Source: Neolewinella xylanilytica
GTDB lineage: Bacteria; Bacteroidota; Bacteroidia; Chitinophagales; Saprospiraceae
Direction: 5' to 3'
Length of the DNA: 64,000 bases
Assembly: GCF_002934605.1 (NCBI RefSeq)
Contig: NZ_PTJC01000006.1
Coordinates: forward strand, 62,001-126,000
A program made the position numbers and the translations under genes. Positions within the stretch are counted from its first letter, which is position 1. The number at the start of each line of letters is the position of its first letter. The notes under the pieces are model-generated. The model saw only the letters and a list, made by a program, of their open reading frames with translations, had not been told where the DNA came from and made no database searches. This document shows, one piece after another, positions 41,822 to 53,110 of the stretch.

Positions 41822-42124
41822 ATGGCAGCTAACGCCCCCGATAATAAGCCCATCAGCGTGGTCATTGCTGGCCGGCCCTATCCGATTCGCGTCGCCGATT
41901 CGGAAGAGGAAGGCCTGCGTGCCCTGGTCAAGGAGATCAACGACCGATTCAATGATTTCCAGATCCGGTACCGCGACCGCGACAAACAGGATTGCCTGGT
42001 GATGACCCTGCTCACCTACGCAAGTGAACTGCGTAGCGCCCGCGACCAAGCTGACAGCGGAGCGGACTCCGAATTGAGCAAGCGGCTGGCCAAACTGAAT
42101 GACTTGGTTGAGGGGATGCTCTAG
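41822..42124 (+). CDS. zapA: cell division protein ZapA
   Basis: This 100-residue protein matches ZapA, which binds FtsZ and bundles its filaments at the division site. The beta-strand pair and helix of the N-terminal domain (ISVVIAGRPYPIRVADSEEE then LRALVKEINDRFNDFQ) and the C-terminal coiled coil (LTYASELRSARDQAD and LAKLNDLVEGML) are present, and the length is normal. It lies 4 nt after the coiled-coil gene and 30 nt before rny. Confidence 0.9.
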   Translation: MAANAPDNKPISVVIAGRPYPIRVADSEEEGLRALVKEINDRFNDFQIRYRDRDKQDCLVMTLLTYASELRSARDQADSGADSELSKRLAKLNDLVEGML

Positions 42125-42154
42125 GGAGCTTCACTTCTACAATAATAACGACTA

Positions 42155-43825
42155 ATGGAAATCATCATCGGGCTCGCTATCGGGCTCCTCGTGGGCGCCG
42201 CAATCGCCTACTTCATCTTTGGAAATAAGGCCAAAGAGCAAAACCTGACCCACCAGGCCGACGCCGAAAAAATGCTGGCCGAAGCCAGGCTCAAAGCCGA
42301 AAAGATACAGGCCGACGCCGAGCTGAAAGCCGAGAAAACCTTTGCCGAGTACCGCGAAAAGCAGGAAGCCTTTAAGAAACAGAAGATCGCGGAGAGCCGG
42401 GAAAAATTTGCCCGCTACAAGGAGGAATTTAAGGCGGAGAAAGCCGAAGAACTGGTCGAACTCCGGGAAAAGCGCGAGGCCCTGAAGGAAGAACAGGCCA
42501 CCATGAAGGAAGAACGCGCCGAGTTCAAGGCCGAACTCGACGAGGTGCTCACGGCGAAGGAGGGGCTCAAAAAAAGGGAAGAAGAAATCGAAAGCCGTAA
42601 GCGCCAGCTGGAGGAGGAAATCGAGCGGACCCGCAACAAGCAGGAAGAACTCGACACCCAGCACGAACGCTTTACGATCGAGCTGGAGAAAATCGCCGGC
42701 CTTTCCCAATCCGATGCCAAGCAGCGGCTGATGGAAGCGGTGCGCGCCAAAACCGAAAGCGAAGCGATCACGCTGCGGAGGGAATTGCACGAGCTGGCAA
42801 AGGAAGACGCCGCGAAAGACGCCCGCAAAGTGGTGATCAACACCATTCAACGGATGTGTGCGGAAATGACCATCGAGAACACCGTGTCGGTATTCAGCCT
42901 CGACAACGACAACGTGAAGGGGCAGATCATCGGTCGGGAAGGCCGCAATATCCGCGCCATCGAGGCGGCTACCGGTGCCGAACTGGTAGTAGACGATACC
43001 CCGGAAACGATCGTCATTTCCAGTTTCGACCCCATCCGCCGGGAAGTGGCCCGCTTATCGCTGAAACGCCTGGTCAGCGACGGGCGCATTCACCCCGCCC
43101 GTATCGAGGAGGTTGTAAATAAGACCCGCAAGGAGCTCGATCAGGGCATTAAGGAGATCGGTCAGAAGACCGTGATCGAGTTGGACATCCACGGGCTGCC
43201 AGCGGACCTGATCCGGATGGTCGGACGGATGCGGTACCGGAGCAGCTACGGACAAAACCTCCTCAAGCACAGCGTCGAGACCGCGCACCTGTGCGCCGTG
43301 ATGGCTGCCGAGATGGGCCTGAATAAAAAGCAGGTTAAGCTGGCCAAGCGAGCCGGCCTGTTGCACGATATCGGCAAGGTCGCCGATGAAGACAGCGAAC
43401 TCAGCCACGCCCTTTACGGAATGCAAATGGCGGAAAAGCTAAATGAGAACCCTATCGTAGTCAATGCCATCGGTGCCCACCACGACGAGATCGAAATGAA
43501 CAACATCATTTCCCCCATCGTCCAGGCCTGCGACGCCATCAGCGGTGCCCGTCCGGGTGCCCGCCGGGAAATTCTGGAGGGATACATCAACCGCATCAAG
43601 GAACTGGAAGACATCGCGAAGAAGCACGAAGGGGTAAACTCGGCCTTCGCCATGCAGGCCGGTCGGGAGCTGCGGGTAATGGTGGAAGCAGATAAGGTGA
43701 GCGACCAACACGCCGACGAACTGAGCTTTAAGATCAGCCAGGAGATTCAGGAAACCATGCAGTACCCCGGTCAGATCAAGATCATGGTGATCCGGGAAAC
43801 ACGGGCGGTAGCCTACGCGCGCTAA
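42155..43825 (+). CDS. rny: ribonuclease Y
   Basis: This 556-residue endoribonuclease starts mRNA decay at the inner membrane. It has an N-terminal membrane segment ([20 protein letters not shown]), a long charged coiled coil (about 25-215), a KH RNA-binding domain ([18 protein letters not shown], about 265-280) and an HD phosphohydrolase domain. The HD motif is in [14 protein letters not shown], with further ligands in [13 protein letters not shown] and AIGAHHDE. Length and order match the family. The gene is the last of the pheT run and ends before a nested stem-loop. Confidence 0.96.
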   Translation: MEIIIGLAIGLLVGAAIAYFIFGNKAKEQNLTHQADAEKMLAEARLKAEKIQADAELKAEKTFAEYREKQEAFKKQKIAESREKFARYKEEFKAEKAEELVELREKREALKEEQATMKEERAEFKAELDEVLTAKEGLKKREEEIESRKRQLEEEIERTRNKQEELDTQHERFTIELEKIAGLSQSDAKQRLMEAVRAKTESEAITLRRELHELAKEDAAKDARKVVINTIQRMCAEMTIENTVSVFSLDNDNVKGQIIGREGRNIRAIEAATGAELVVDDTPETIVISSFDPIRREVARLSLKRLVSDGRIHPARIEEVVNKTRKELDQGIKEIGQKTVIELDIHGLPADLIRMVGRMRYRSSYGQNLLKHSVETAHLCAVMAAEMGLNKKQVKLAKRAGLLHDIGKVADEDSELSHALYGMQMAEKLNENPIVVNAIGAHHDEIEMNNIISPIVQACDAISGARPGARREILEGYINRIKELEDIAKKHEGVNSAFAMQAGRELRVMVEADKVSDQHADELSFKISQEIQETMQYPGQIKIMVIRETRAVAYAR

Positions 43826-43842
43826 TCACGGAACGCAAAGGG

Positions 43843-43906
43843 TGGTGAAGCTTCGACTACTACGAAGCCATCTAGGTGCCGCGGACCCTAAACCGGAACT
43901 TCACCA
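43843..43906. terminator. nested stem-loop between rny and the convergent metalloprotease gene
   Basis: Outer arms TGGTGAAG (43843-43850) and CTTCACCA (43899-43906) enclose an inner hairpin GCTTCG (43850-43855) with CGAAGC (43863-43868). It sits 17 nt after the rny stop and 9 nt before the end of the opposite gene, and could end both transcripts. Confidence 0.5.
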
Positions 43907-43915
43907 GCTTTCTCT

Positions 43916-45151
43916 TTACAGCACCACCACCCGCCCGGTGAAGAGGCGATGGCCGTCGGGCACGACTACCGTATAGACGCCGGCCGGCAGGTTTTCGATG
44001 CCGATCCGGGCCCGACCGTCAGCGTTGGGGGAAATGGCCTGGCGCCCTACCTGGCGGCCATCGGGGGAATAAAGCAAGGCGAAGGCGGGATCAACCACCT
44101 CATCCATTTCCAGGGTAAAGCTGCCATAAGCCGGGTTTGGGTACACCTTCAGCCGGCCGGTGACCACCTCCCTGATTGCGGAGATCAGATCGAAACGTAG
44201 GGGCCACCCGAGGTCGAAGAGCACGCCCAGGGTAACGGGACCCGGCATTCGGATGGCTTCTCCGGAGGCGATGGAGGGGGTCATCAGGGCATCCTCCGTT
44301 CCGGCGGGGTAGGTGTTTTCGTCCAGGTGGCTGACGCTGCTGCCGATGTCGAAAACTTCGGGGGCAAATAGCGGTACCAACTCTCCGTTGTTCTCTTCAA
44401 CGGCCCGCTCTCCGGCAAATTCCAGGCGATCGATGATCGCGTCTAACAGCTGCCGGGAAGGGGAGGGGAACCGGATCGTATCGGACAGCGACAGGCCGGG
44501 CGGGGTTTCCAGGAATAAATCGTAGACGATAAAGCGGTCGTTAAAGCCGATGCTTACCGTCGTGTCCGAGGTACTGTCGATACTGCTAAGAAAGCCCAGC
44601 CCATGGCCAAACTCGTGAAATATGACGCTCGCGAGGTCGATCCGGTTACGGGGTACGGTGCCTTCGGTGGCGTAGTTCCAATTGGCTCGGCTATTAACCA
44701 CGACATTGATATCGGCATCCGTAGTGTCGTTGAGGTCTTCACCGAAAATAGCCTCCGCCAAGGCTACGGGATACCACACCTCACTATCCGGCACCCCGGC
44801 GAAACCGCGGTAGAGGGTGCTGGGTCCAGCGCTGGCGAGAATGCGGTCATCGCCCTGGTCAAGCCAGTCTACCTGTACGCGGATGGGGACGTCCGACTGC
44901 AAGTACTTGCCCCATACGTCAGCGGCGAAACGAATGCTTTCCTCCGCTTCCGGTGGGACGCTGTCCGTAAAGATCAGGTCGAACCGGGTCTGCAACGCTG
45001 CCGTGCCGTCCACGATACTGGCGGGTGGGGGCACGACGATACCGGTTACCGTATCGCGGCTCCAGCAAGTGATGGAATGCCCCGTGCTGTCAAACTGCGC
45101 CAGCAGCTGTAATCCGGATAAAAGGAAAACGACAAACAAAGGAAGGCGCAT
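43916..45151 (-). CDS. secreted metalloprotease-like protein with T9SS tail
   Basis: This 411-residue protein has a signal peptide (MRLPLFVVFLLSGLQLLAQ). A zinc-binding motif HEFGHGLGF lies at residues 179-187, with the two His and the Glu of HExxH in place. The third ligand expected in HExxHxxGxxH is not present at the normal distance, so the metal site is incomplete or uses another residue. Similar domains occur in Bacteroidota and cyanobacterial secreted proteins. The C-terminal T9SS tail starts with LKVYPNPAYGSFTLE and finishes with LPAGVYTVVVPDGHRL. It was probably exported through the T9SS and may degrade proteins outside the cell. Confidence 0.85.
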   Translation of the reverse strand: MRLPLFVVFLLSGLQLLAQFDSTGHSITCWSRDTVTGIVVPPPASIVDGTAALQTRFDLIFTDSVPPEAEESIRFAADVWGKYLQSDVPIRVQVDWLDQGDDRILASAGPSTLYRGFAGVPDSEVWYPVALAEAIFGEDLNDTTDADINVVVNSRANWNYATEGTVPRNRIDLASVIFHEFGHGLGFLSSIDSTSDTTVSIGFNDRFIVYDLFLETPPGLSLSDTIRFPSPSRQLLDAIIDRLEFAGERAVEENNGELVPLFAPEVFDIGSSVSHLDENTYPAGTEDALMTPSIASGEAIRMPGPVTLGVLFDLGWPLRFDLISAIREVVTGRLKVYPNPAYGSFTLEMDEVVDPAFALLYSPDGRQVGRQAISPNADGRARIGIENLPAGVYTVVVPDGHRLFTGRVVVL

Positions 45152-45186
45152 AAAATCGGTGGTTGGCGGCTAGGGGCGGGTAACGC

Positions 45187-46335
45187 TTATTGCAGAATTT
45201 TTTCCGTTTCGCTGTAGTCTAGCGATTCGGCTTTAGCATATTCGATGGCGAGGCGGGCGGTGGATTTCGCTTTATCCATCTGGCCCGTTTTGTGGTATAG
45301 CCAGGCGAGGGTGTCCAGATTGGGATAATAGGGCCGTAGTTCGACGGATTTTTTCGCCCATTCAATGGCTTTGGTCAGTTGTTCCGTATCGCTGCTGTGC
45401 TCGTAAAAGTTCCAGGCCAGGGTATTTAGCTCGGCGTAGTCGCTGCTGGGAAACTTGCCATAGTAGTCGGCGGCCAGGGAGAGATACGCCGGCATGTCGT
45501 TCTGCCGCTGGTAAAACATCATGGCGTAACGGGGGAGCAGCCGGTCGGTGAGCGCAGGAGCCTGGGCTTCGAAGTAGGGCTGTATTTCTTCCGGGGCGAC
45601 CAGGCTCCGTTTCCGGTTGCTGCGATGATAATCGTTGACGAGGGCTCGCTCGATGACGCCGTAGACCCGATCGCCGCTAGTTTTGGCTACCTCACCGGCG
45701 TGGCTGATGAGGAAATTCATGCGACTACCCCCGAGTTCGCCGGGGCTGTCGAGGATGAGGCTTACGTTTTCCGGGGCACTCCAGTCGGCGGCTCCCTCAA
45801 GGTATTCGCCGATCACCCGGTCCGCCTGGGCCTGCTCGTAGTTGGTGGTCAACGTGCGGGCGTAGTGACTGACGAAATCCGGTGAGCGGTCACCGGCCTC
45901 GTAGCGCTCCTTCATTGCCCCGAGGCTCTGATCGGAAATGGCGACATCGGCCAGCTCCAGCAGAGCGGATTTGGGAATGTAGCCCACGGCTTTGTGTACG
46001 AGCTCTCCCTCCCCGTTCACGAATAGGTAGGTAGGGTAGGCCGCTACGGAATACCGCTCGGCGAGGGCCTTGCCTTCCCCCTGCTCCATATCGAACTTGG
46101 CGTTGATAAAGCGCCCGTTAAATACCTCGGCTACCGCGGTATCCGGAAATACCTTGGCGTCCATCATTTTACACGGGCCGCACCACGTCGTGTACGCGTC
46201 AATAAATAGTAGTTTTTCCTCCCGTTGCGCTTGGGCTAATAAGTCGGCGAAGGCCGCGCGCTGGAAAGCGACGCCGGTAGCCTGCTGGCCCGACAAACCG
46301 AAAGAGCAAAAGGAAAGAAAGAGAAGTATTTTCAT
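45187..46335 (-). CDS. thioredoxin-fold protein with TPR-like C-terminus
   Basis: This 382-residue protein starts at the ATG at 46335, giving a signal peptide (MKILLFLSFCSFGLSGQQ). A thioredoxin domain follows with the active-site motif TTWCGPCKMM and the cis-Pro segment AAYPTYLFVNGEG. The remaining two thirds are helical with tetratricopeptide character (LAWNFYEHSSDTEQLTKAIE, LDTLAWLYHKTGQMDKAKST). It resembles periplasmic DUF255/thiol reductases that reduce or isomerise disulfides. The start overlaps the stop of the SDR gene by 4 nt, so the two are probably co-translated. Confidence 0.88.
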   Translation of the reverse strand: MKILLFLSFCSFGLSGQQATGVAFQRAAFADLLAQAQREEKLLFIDAYTTWCGPCKMMDAKVFPDTAVAEVFNGRFINAKFDMEQGEGKALAERYSVAAYPTYLFVNGEGELVHKAVGYIPKSALLELADVAISDQSLGAMKERYEAGDRSPDFVSHYARTLTTNYEQAQADRVIGEYLEGAADWSAPENVSLILDSPGELGGSRMNFLISHAGEVAKTSGDRVYGVIERALVNDYHRSNRKRSLVAPEEIQPYFEAQAPALTDRLLPRYAMMFYQRQNDMPAYLSLAADYYGKFPSSDYAELNTLAWNFYEHSSDTEQLTKAIEWAKKSVELRPYYPNLDTLAWLYHKTGQMDKAKSTARLAIEYAKAESLDYSETEKILQ

Positions 46336-47117
46336 GGGCTTTGCCAACCTAGTTGGCGTAGTTTAGATGATTCAATACGTTTGCCGTCCGCGCCACCCGG
46401 AAAAAATTCCTTGGCGGGGAGTTCGGCGGCGGCATACAGGCTTCCGTAGAACGTCCGTTTGGAGGGATGACGCGCGGAACAGACATTGAAGATACCGGTT
46501 GTTCCGCTTTTTGCGACTAAATCTATCGCCTGCAATACTCCTTCCAGGGGGACCATGTTCACCGGAGCGTCGCCGTCGGGGATCGCCTCGGCATTCCGGT
46601 AAAACCGTACCGGATCGCGGTCTGGGCCGTACAGGCCAGCCAAACGAAGAAGGGTACACTTTCCCGAGTACCGCACAAAAAAGTTTTCCGCGGCAACCAC
46701 GGCCCGGCTGGAGTGCGTGTCGGGGGCGACGGAGGTGTTTTCGGTTACTAATCCGGTGGCTGATTTGCCATACACGCCGGTACTGCTGGTGTAGATAAGA
46801 TGAACGCCGGAAAGGAAGGGTTGCAAGGGCGCCAGGGTATCCAAGTAGCGTTCCGTGGTCGCCGCACCGTGCTTCCTTCCGCCCGGGGGAAGGGCGACCA
46901 CGAGCGTCGTCACTTCCTCCAGGAAAGCGGGCAGCCCCTTCGCATCGCCTGGTAAGTCCAGTTTAAACGGCACGGCTCCGCATGCGACCAGCCGATCGCG
47001 GGTAGCCTCCGAACGAAAGCTGCCGTGAACCCGGTTTTCCTCCGCCCATGCGGCGGCCAGGGGTAGACCAAGCCAACCGGTTCCCAATATTGCCACACGG
47101 GGTTTCAACGCACTCAT
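46332..47117 (-). CDS. NAD(P)-dependent SDR/epimerase-like protein
   Basis: This 261-residue protein starts MSALKPRVAILGTGWLGLPL, which carries a GxGxxG dinucleotide-binding motif. Other family segments include LVVALPPGGRK, LIYTSSTGVYG (Ser/Tyr region) and LLRLAGLYGPDR. This is an atypical short-chain dehydrogenase of the YeeZ/extended-SDR branch, with no clear substrate. It overlaps the thioredoxin-fold gene by 4 nt. Upstream lies an AT-rich stretch that holds a separate promoter for the small RNA on the other strand. Confidence 0.85.
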   Translation of the reverse strand: MSALKPRVAILGTGWLGLPLAAAWAEENRVHGSFRSEATRDRLVACGAVPFKLDLPGDAKGLPAFLEEVTTLVVALPPGGRKHGAATTERYLDTLAPLQPFLSGVHLIYTSSTGVYGKSATGLVTENTSVAPDTHSSRAVVAAENFFVRYSGKCTLLRLAGLYGPDRDPVRFYRNAEAIPDGDAPVNMVPLEGVLQAIDLVAKSGTTGIFNVCSARHPSKRTFYGSLYAAAELPAKEFFPGGADGKRIESSKLRQLGWQSP

Positions 47118-47213
47118 ATCCTAAAGGCTGCCTATAGATACGAGCGGGGAAGAAAAAAATTGTGTGCAATCAAAATAGTGAAAGAATTGATCTAATTAGG
47201 AAAATTGAATTAA

Positions 47214-47248
47214 TTTGATTGTTTTTCGATTAGGAAAGCTTATCTTTG
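47214..47248 (+). promoter_or_regulatory. strong Bacteroidota promoter (TTTG -33, TATCTTTG -7)
   Basis: TTTG at 47214-47217 is followed 23 nt later by TATCTTTG (47241-47248), a full match to TAnnTTTG. The surrounding 90 bp are strikingly AT-rich in this GC-rich genome, which may act as an upstream activating element. Transcription should begin near 47254. No protein gene starts close by; it drives the candidate small RNA below. Confidence 0.7.
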
Positions 47249-47253
47249 CGGGA

Positions 47254-47372
47254 GCACAATCGGGTGGGGGGCGAGCCACTCCACCGAGCACTATGAGCGA
47301 TCATCCATTAGCGACAACATGTTTTGAGTGAGTATTTATGGGAGGGGGGGCCACGGGCCTCCTTTCTTTTTT
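47254..47372 (+). ncRNA. candidate small RNA of about 120 nt
   Basis: The unit has a full promoter match upstream and an intrinsic terminator downstream, so the transcript would be roughly 115-120 nt and separate from the kinase gene 100 nt further on. Its 5' part can fold into a GC-rich hairpin: TCGGGTGG near 47269 pairs with CCACCGA near 47281. The direct repeat GAGCAC flanks that hairpin. A 12-codon open frame (ATG at 47293, stop at 47329-47331) is inside; it may be coincidental or a leader peptide. It matches no small RNA I recognise (not 4.5S, 6S, tmRNA or RNase P by their conserved cores). The boundaries are estimates. Confidence 0.55.
47343..47372 (+). terminator. intrinsic terminator of the candidate small RNA
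   Basis: GGGGGCC (47346-47352) pairs with GGCCTCC (47356-47362) around a 3-nt loop with one G-T pair, and is followed at once by TTTCTTTTTT (47363-47372). Confidence 0.75.
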
Positions 47373-47471
47373 ACTCGGATGGCGGAGTATCCAGTTACCT
47401 TAATGCGGACCTGAAGAGAACTTCTCGAGCGCTGCCGCTTTGCATTGCTTCCCTCCCCAGAACCAGAACCA

Positions 47472-48491
47472 ATGCTCCAGGACTTTAATGAACGCTTCAA
47501 GTCGACAACCGGAAGCCGCTACTTTTTGTCGGCCGGTAACCGGGCCGAGGTGGAGGAATACCTTAATGAAAAAGACTTCCTGATTCCGGGTGAGGAAGTG
47601 CTCGCCATTATGCCCGCCGGTGAAGGCAACATGAACGTTACGTTGCGCGTCCTGAGCAGTCGGCGCCGGTTTATCGTAAAGCAAAGCAGACCCTGGGTGG
47701 CCCGCTTCCCCGAGCTCGATGCCCCGGTAGAGCGAATCCTCATCGAGCGTAGTTTCTACCAGGCGATTGCCCGCAACCGCTTTCTGACTGGCCATATGCC
47801 CGAAATCCTCCGTTGCGACGCCGAGAATTTCGCGATCATTATGGAAGATTTGGGACCCGCTGACGATCTGTCGTCCATATATGGTACGGATCGGTCACTG
47901 GGGAAAAAGCAATTGGCAACCCTACTGCAGTTTGCCAGCGAATTGCACGGTCTAACCGTCGAGGCCTTTCCTCCCAATCGCCTACTGAAGGCGCTGAATC
48001 ATGCCCAAATCTTCGAGCTGCCCTTCCAGGCAGGCAACAACTTTCCCCTGGATGCCATCTACCCGGGGTTGGCCGCGGTGGCCCGGCCCTACCAGCACGA
48101 CGCCCGCCTGAAAGCAGTAGTGTCGGAACTCGGTGCCATTTACCTGAACGAAGGTTCACAGCTGATCCACGGTGATTTCTACCCGGGCAGTTTTTTAAAC
48201 GTCGATGACCGGGTGCACGTGATCGACGCCGAATTCGCCCACCGGGGGAGAGCGGAATTCGATATAGGGGTTTTGATGGGCCATCTGTTGATGAGTCGGG
48301 CGAACGGGAAGCGCATCCATCAGATCGACACCGACTATCGGAAGCCGGCGGGATACGACGACGACCTGGCGCGCCGGTTTTGCTACCTGGAAATCATGCG
48401 CCGCATTATTGGCATTGCCCAGTTGCCACTCTCCCTGACGCTCGACGAACGAAAGCATTTACTGGAGCGCGCGCGTGCGGGATTGGTGTAA
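47472..48491 (+). CDS. methylthioribose-kinase-like phosphotransferase
   Basis: This 339-residue protein belongs to the APH/choline kinase fold and is nearest to S-methyl-5-thioribose kinase (MtnK). The nucleotide-binding loop is GEGNMNVTLRV, the ATP-site Lys is in FIVKQSRPWVARFP, the Brenner-type catalytic loop is LIHGDFYPGSFL and the metal-binding block is VIDAEFAHRGRAEFDIG. MtnK phosphorylates methylthioribose in methionine salvage; here no other salvage gene is nearby. The ATG at 47472 is preferred to a TTG 27 nt upstream that would add a Pro/Glu-rich leader. Substrate identity is tentative. Confidence 0.82.
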   Translation: MLQDFNERFKSTTGSRYFLSAGNRAEVEEYLNEKDFLIPGEEVLAIMPAGEGNMNVTLRVLSSRRRFIVKQSRPWVARFPELDAPVERILIERSFYQAIARNRFLTGHMPEILRCDAENFAIIMEDLGPADDLSSIYGTDRSLGKKQLATLLQFASELHGLTVEAFPPNRLLKALNHAQIFELPFQAGNNFPLDAIYPGLAAVARPYQHDARLKAVVSELGAIYLNEGSQLIHGDFYPGSFLNVDDRVHVIDAEFAHRGRAEFDIGVLMGHLLMSRANGKRIHQIDTDYRKPAGYDDDLARRFCYLEIMRRIIGIAQLPLSLTLDERKHLLERARAGLV

Positions 48492-48681
48492 GCGCCATTC
48501 AACCGGCATGGTTGTCAGTTCGTTAGTTTAAGGCCGTGACAGAATGTCGCCCCGGCCGCTTTGGCCTGATATGTGCGCGATCTCCCTGCGGGCCGTGGTA
48601 TCTTCGCGTGCCAGACCCCTTTCCCGTTTCGGAAAGCATTGCACCCGCGCCCCGCCGCCCTGATTAATAAGCTATACCCGT

Positions 48682-51999
<3,318 letters not shown>

Positions 52000-52060
52000 A
52001 TTGACCGTATATTGTGCCCCATTGGTGCAAGCCTAAACTACCCCTCTAGACTCTTCCGGA

Positions 52061-52696
52061 TTGAACAAGTTTATCGACCACACTTACCTTAGCCCCCAGG
52101 CTTCTGCGGCGGATATCAAGCGGCTGTGTCAGGAGGCCATTGACCACGAATTTTACGCCGTTTGCGTACCGCCTTACTTCGTGGCGAAAGCCAAGCAGGC
52201 CTTACACGATCAGCCGGTGAAAGTAGCCACCGTTATCGGATATCCCTATGGATACTCCGAAACCTCCATCAAGGTAGCCGAAGCGCGCCGATCCCTGGAA
52301 GAAGGAGCCGATGAACTGGACATCGTCATCAATATTTCCGCCGTCAAATCCGGCGACTGGAACTACGTCCGAACGGAGATCGAACAAATGGCCACCACCG
52401 TGCGGCTTAAGGGCAAGGTGTGCAAGCTCATCCTCGAAATGGGCGTACTGACCGACGAAGAGCTGGGCCGGCTGGTCGACCTTTGTAATAAGGTGCGCCC
52501 GGACTTCGTTAAAACCAGCTCAGGCACCCAGGGGGGTGCTACCGTGGATCAGGTTCGGTTTCTTCGTGCTAACTTGGATTCGGAAATCCGGATCAAGGCC
52601 AGCGGCGGAATCCGTACGCGTACCTCGGCAACCGAACTACTCGAAGCAGGGGCCGATCGTATCGGCACTTCTTCCGCCCTATCGATTATTCAATAA
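52061..52696 (+). CDS. deoC: deoxyribose-phosphate aldolase
   Basis: This 211-residue protein begins at TTG and reads MNKFIDHTYLSPQASAADIK, as in known DeoC proteins; no in-frame ATG lies nearby. It is a class I aldolase that cleaves 2-deoxyribose 5-phosphate to acetaldehyde and glyceraldehyde 3-phosphate. The Schiff-base Lys is in DFVKTSSGTQGGAT, and the second Lys is in IRIKASGGIRT. Conserved ELDIVINISAVKSGD is present. It lies 61 nt after secA and 11 nt before the SPOR gene, in a same-strand run. Confidence 0.93.
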   Translation: MNKFIDHTYLSPQASAADIKRLCQEAIDHEFYAVCVPPYFVAKAKQALHDQPVKVATVIGYPYGYSETSIKVAEARRSLEEGADELDIVINISAVKSGDWNYVRTEIEQMATTVRLKGKVCKLILEMGVLTDEELGRLVDLCNKVRPDFVKTSSGTQGGATVDQVRFLRANLDSEIRIKASGGIRTRTSATELLEAGADRIGTSSALSIIQ

Positions 52697-52707
52697 AGCT
52701 TCCTACC

Positions 52708-53103
52708 ATGCGCGCGCTTCTCGTCCTAACCTTACTCACCGCGGCCTCGGCGGTTTCCGCACAGCGGATGGTGGCCGTTTCGCCGGACGAGGACGTCAGT
52801 CGGGTACTGAACCTGTTTTCCGACATCAACGAGCGGGAAAGCAAGGTAGAAGGATGGCGCGTGCAGCTGCTCGCCACTACGGACCGCCAGCAACTGGAAA
52901 CCACGGAGCGGAAGTTCCGCGCCGATTATCCGAGCGTAACCGTCGATTGGGTACATAATAAGCCTTATTACAAACTACGGGCCGGTGCGTTCTTTACCCG
53001 TCAGGAGGCCGAACGCCTCCGGCAGAATCTGAGTCAAGAATACGAAGGCGTCTACCTCGTCAAGGATCAGGTAGAGGAATCCGAGCTGTTGAAGATGTAC
53101 TAG
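52708..53103 (+). CDS. exported SPOR-domain protein
   Basis: This 131-residue protein has a signal peptide (MRALLVLTLLTAASAVSAQ). A SPOR domain of about 75 residues follows (about 47-125): WRVQLLATTDRQQLETTERK, WVHNKPYYKLRAGAFFTRQE and LSQEYEGVYLVKDQV. SPOR domains bind glycan strands of peptidoglycan stripped of stem peptides, often at division sites. It ends 7 nt before the rodA start, so the two may function together in cell-wall growth. Confidence 0.88.
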   Translation: MRALLVLTLLTAASAVSAQRMVAVSPDEDVSRVLNLFSDINERESKVEGWRVQLLATTDRQQLETTERKFRADYPSVTVDWVHNKPYYKLRAGAFFTRQEAERLRQNLSQEYEGVYLVKDQVEESELLKMY

Positions 53104-53110
53104 CGTGGCC

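Noticed and set aside
42124-42155. 6S RNA next to zapA, as in some proteobacteria
   Set aside because: Only 30 bp separate zapA and rny, too short for any such RNA.
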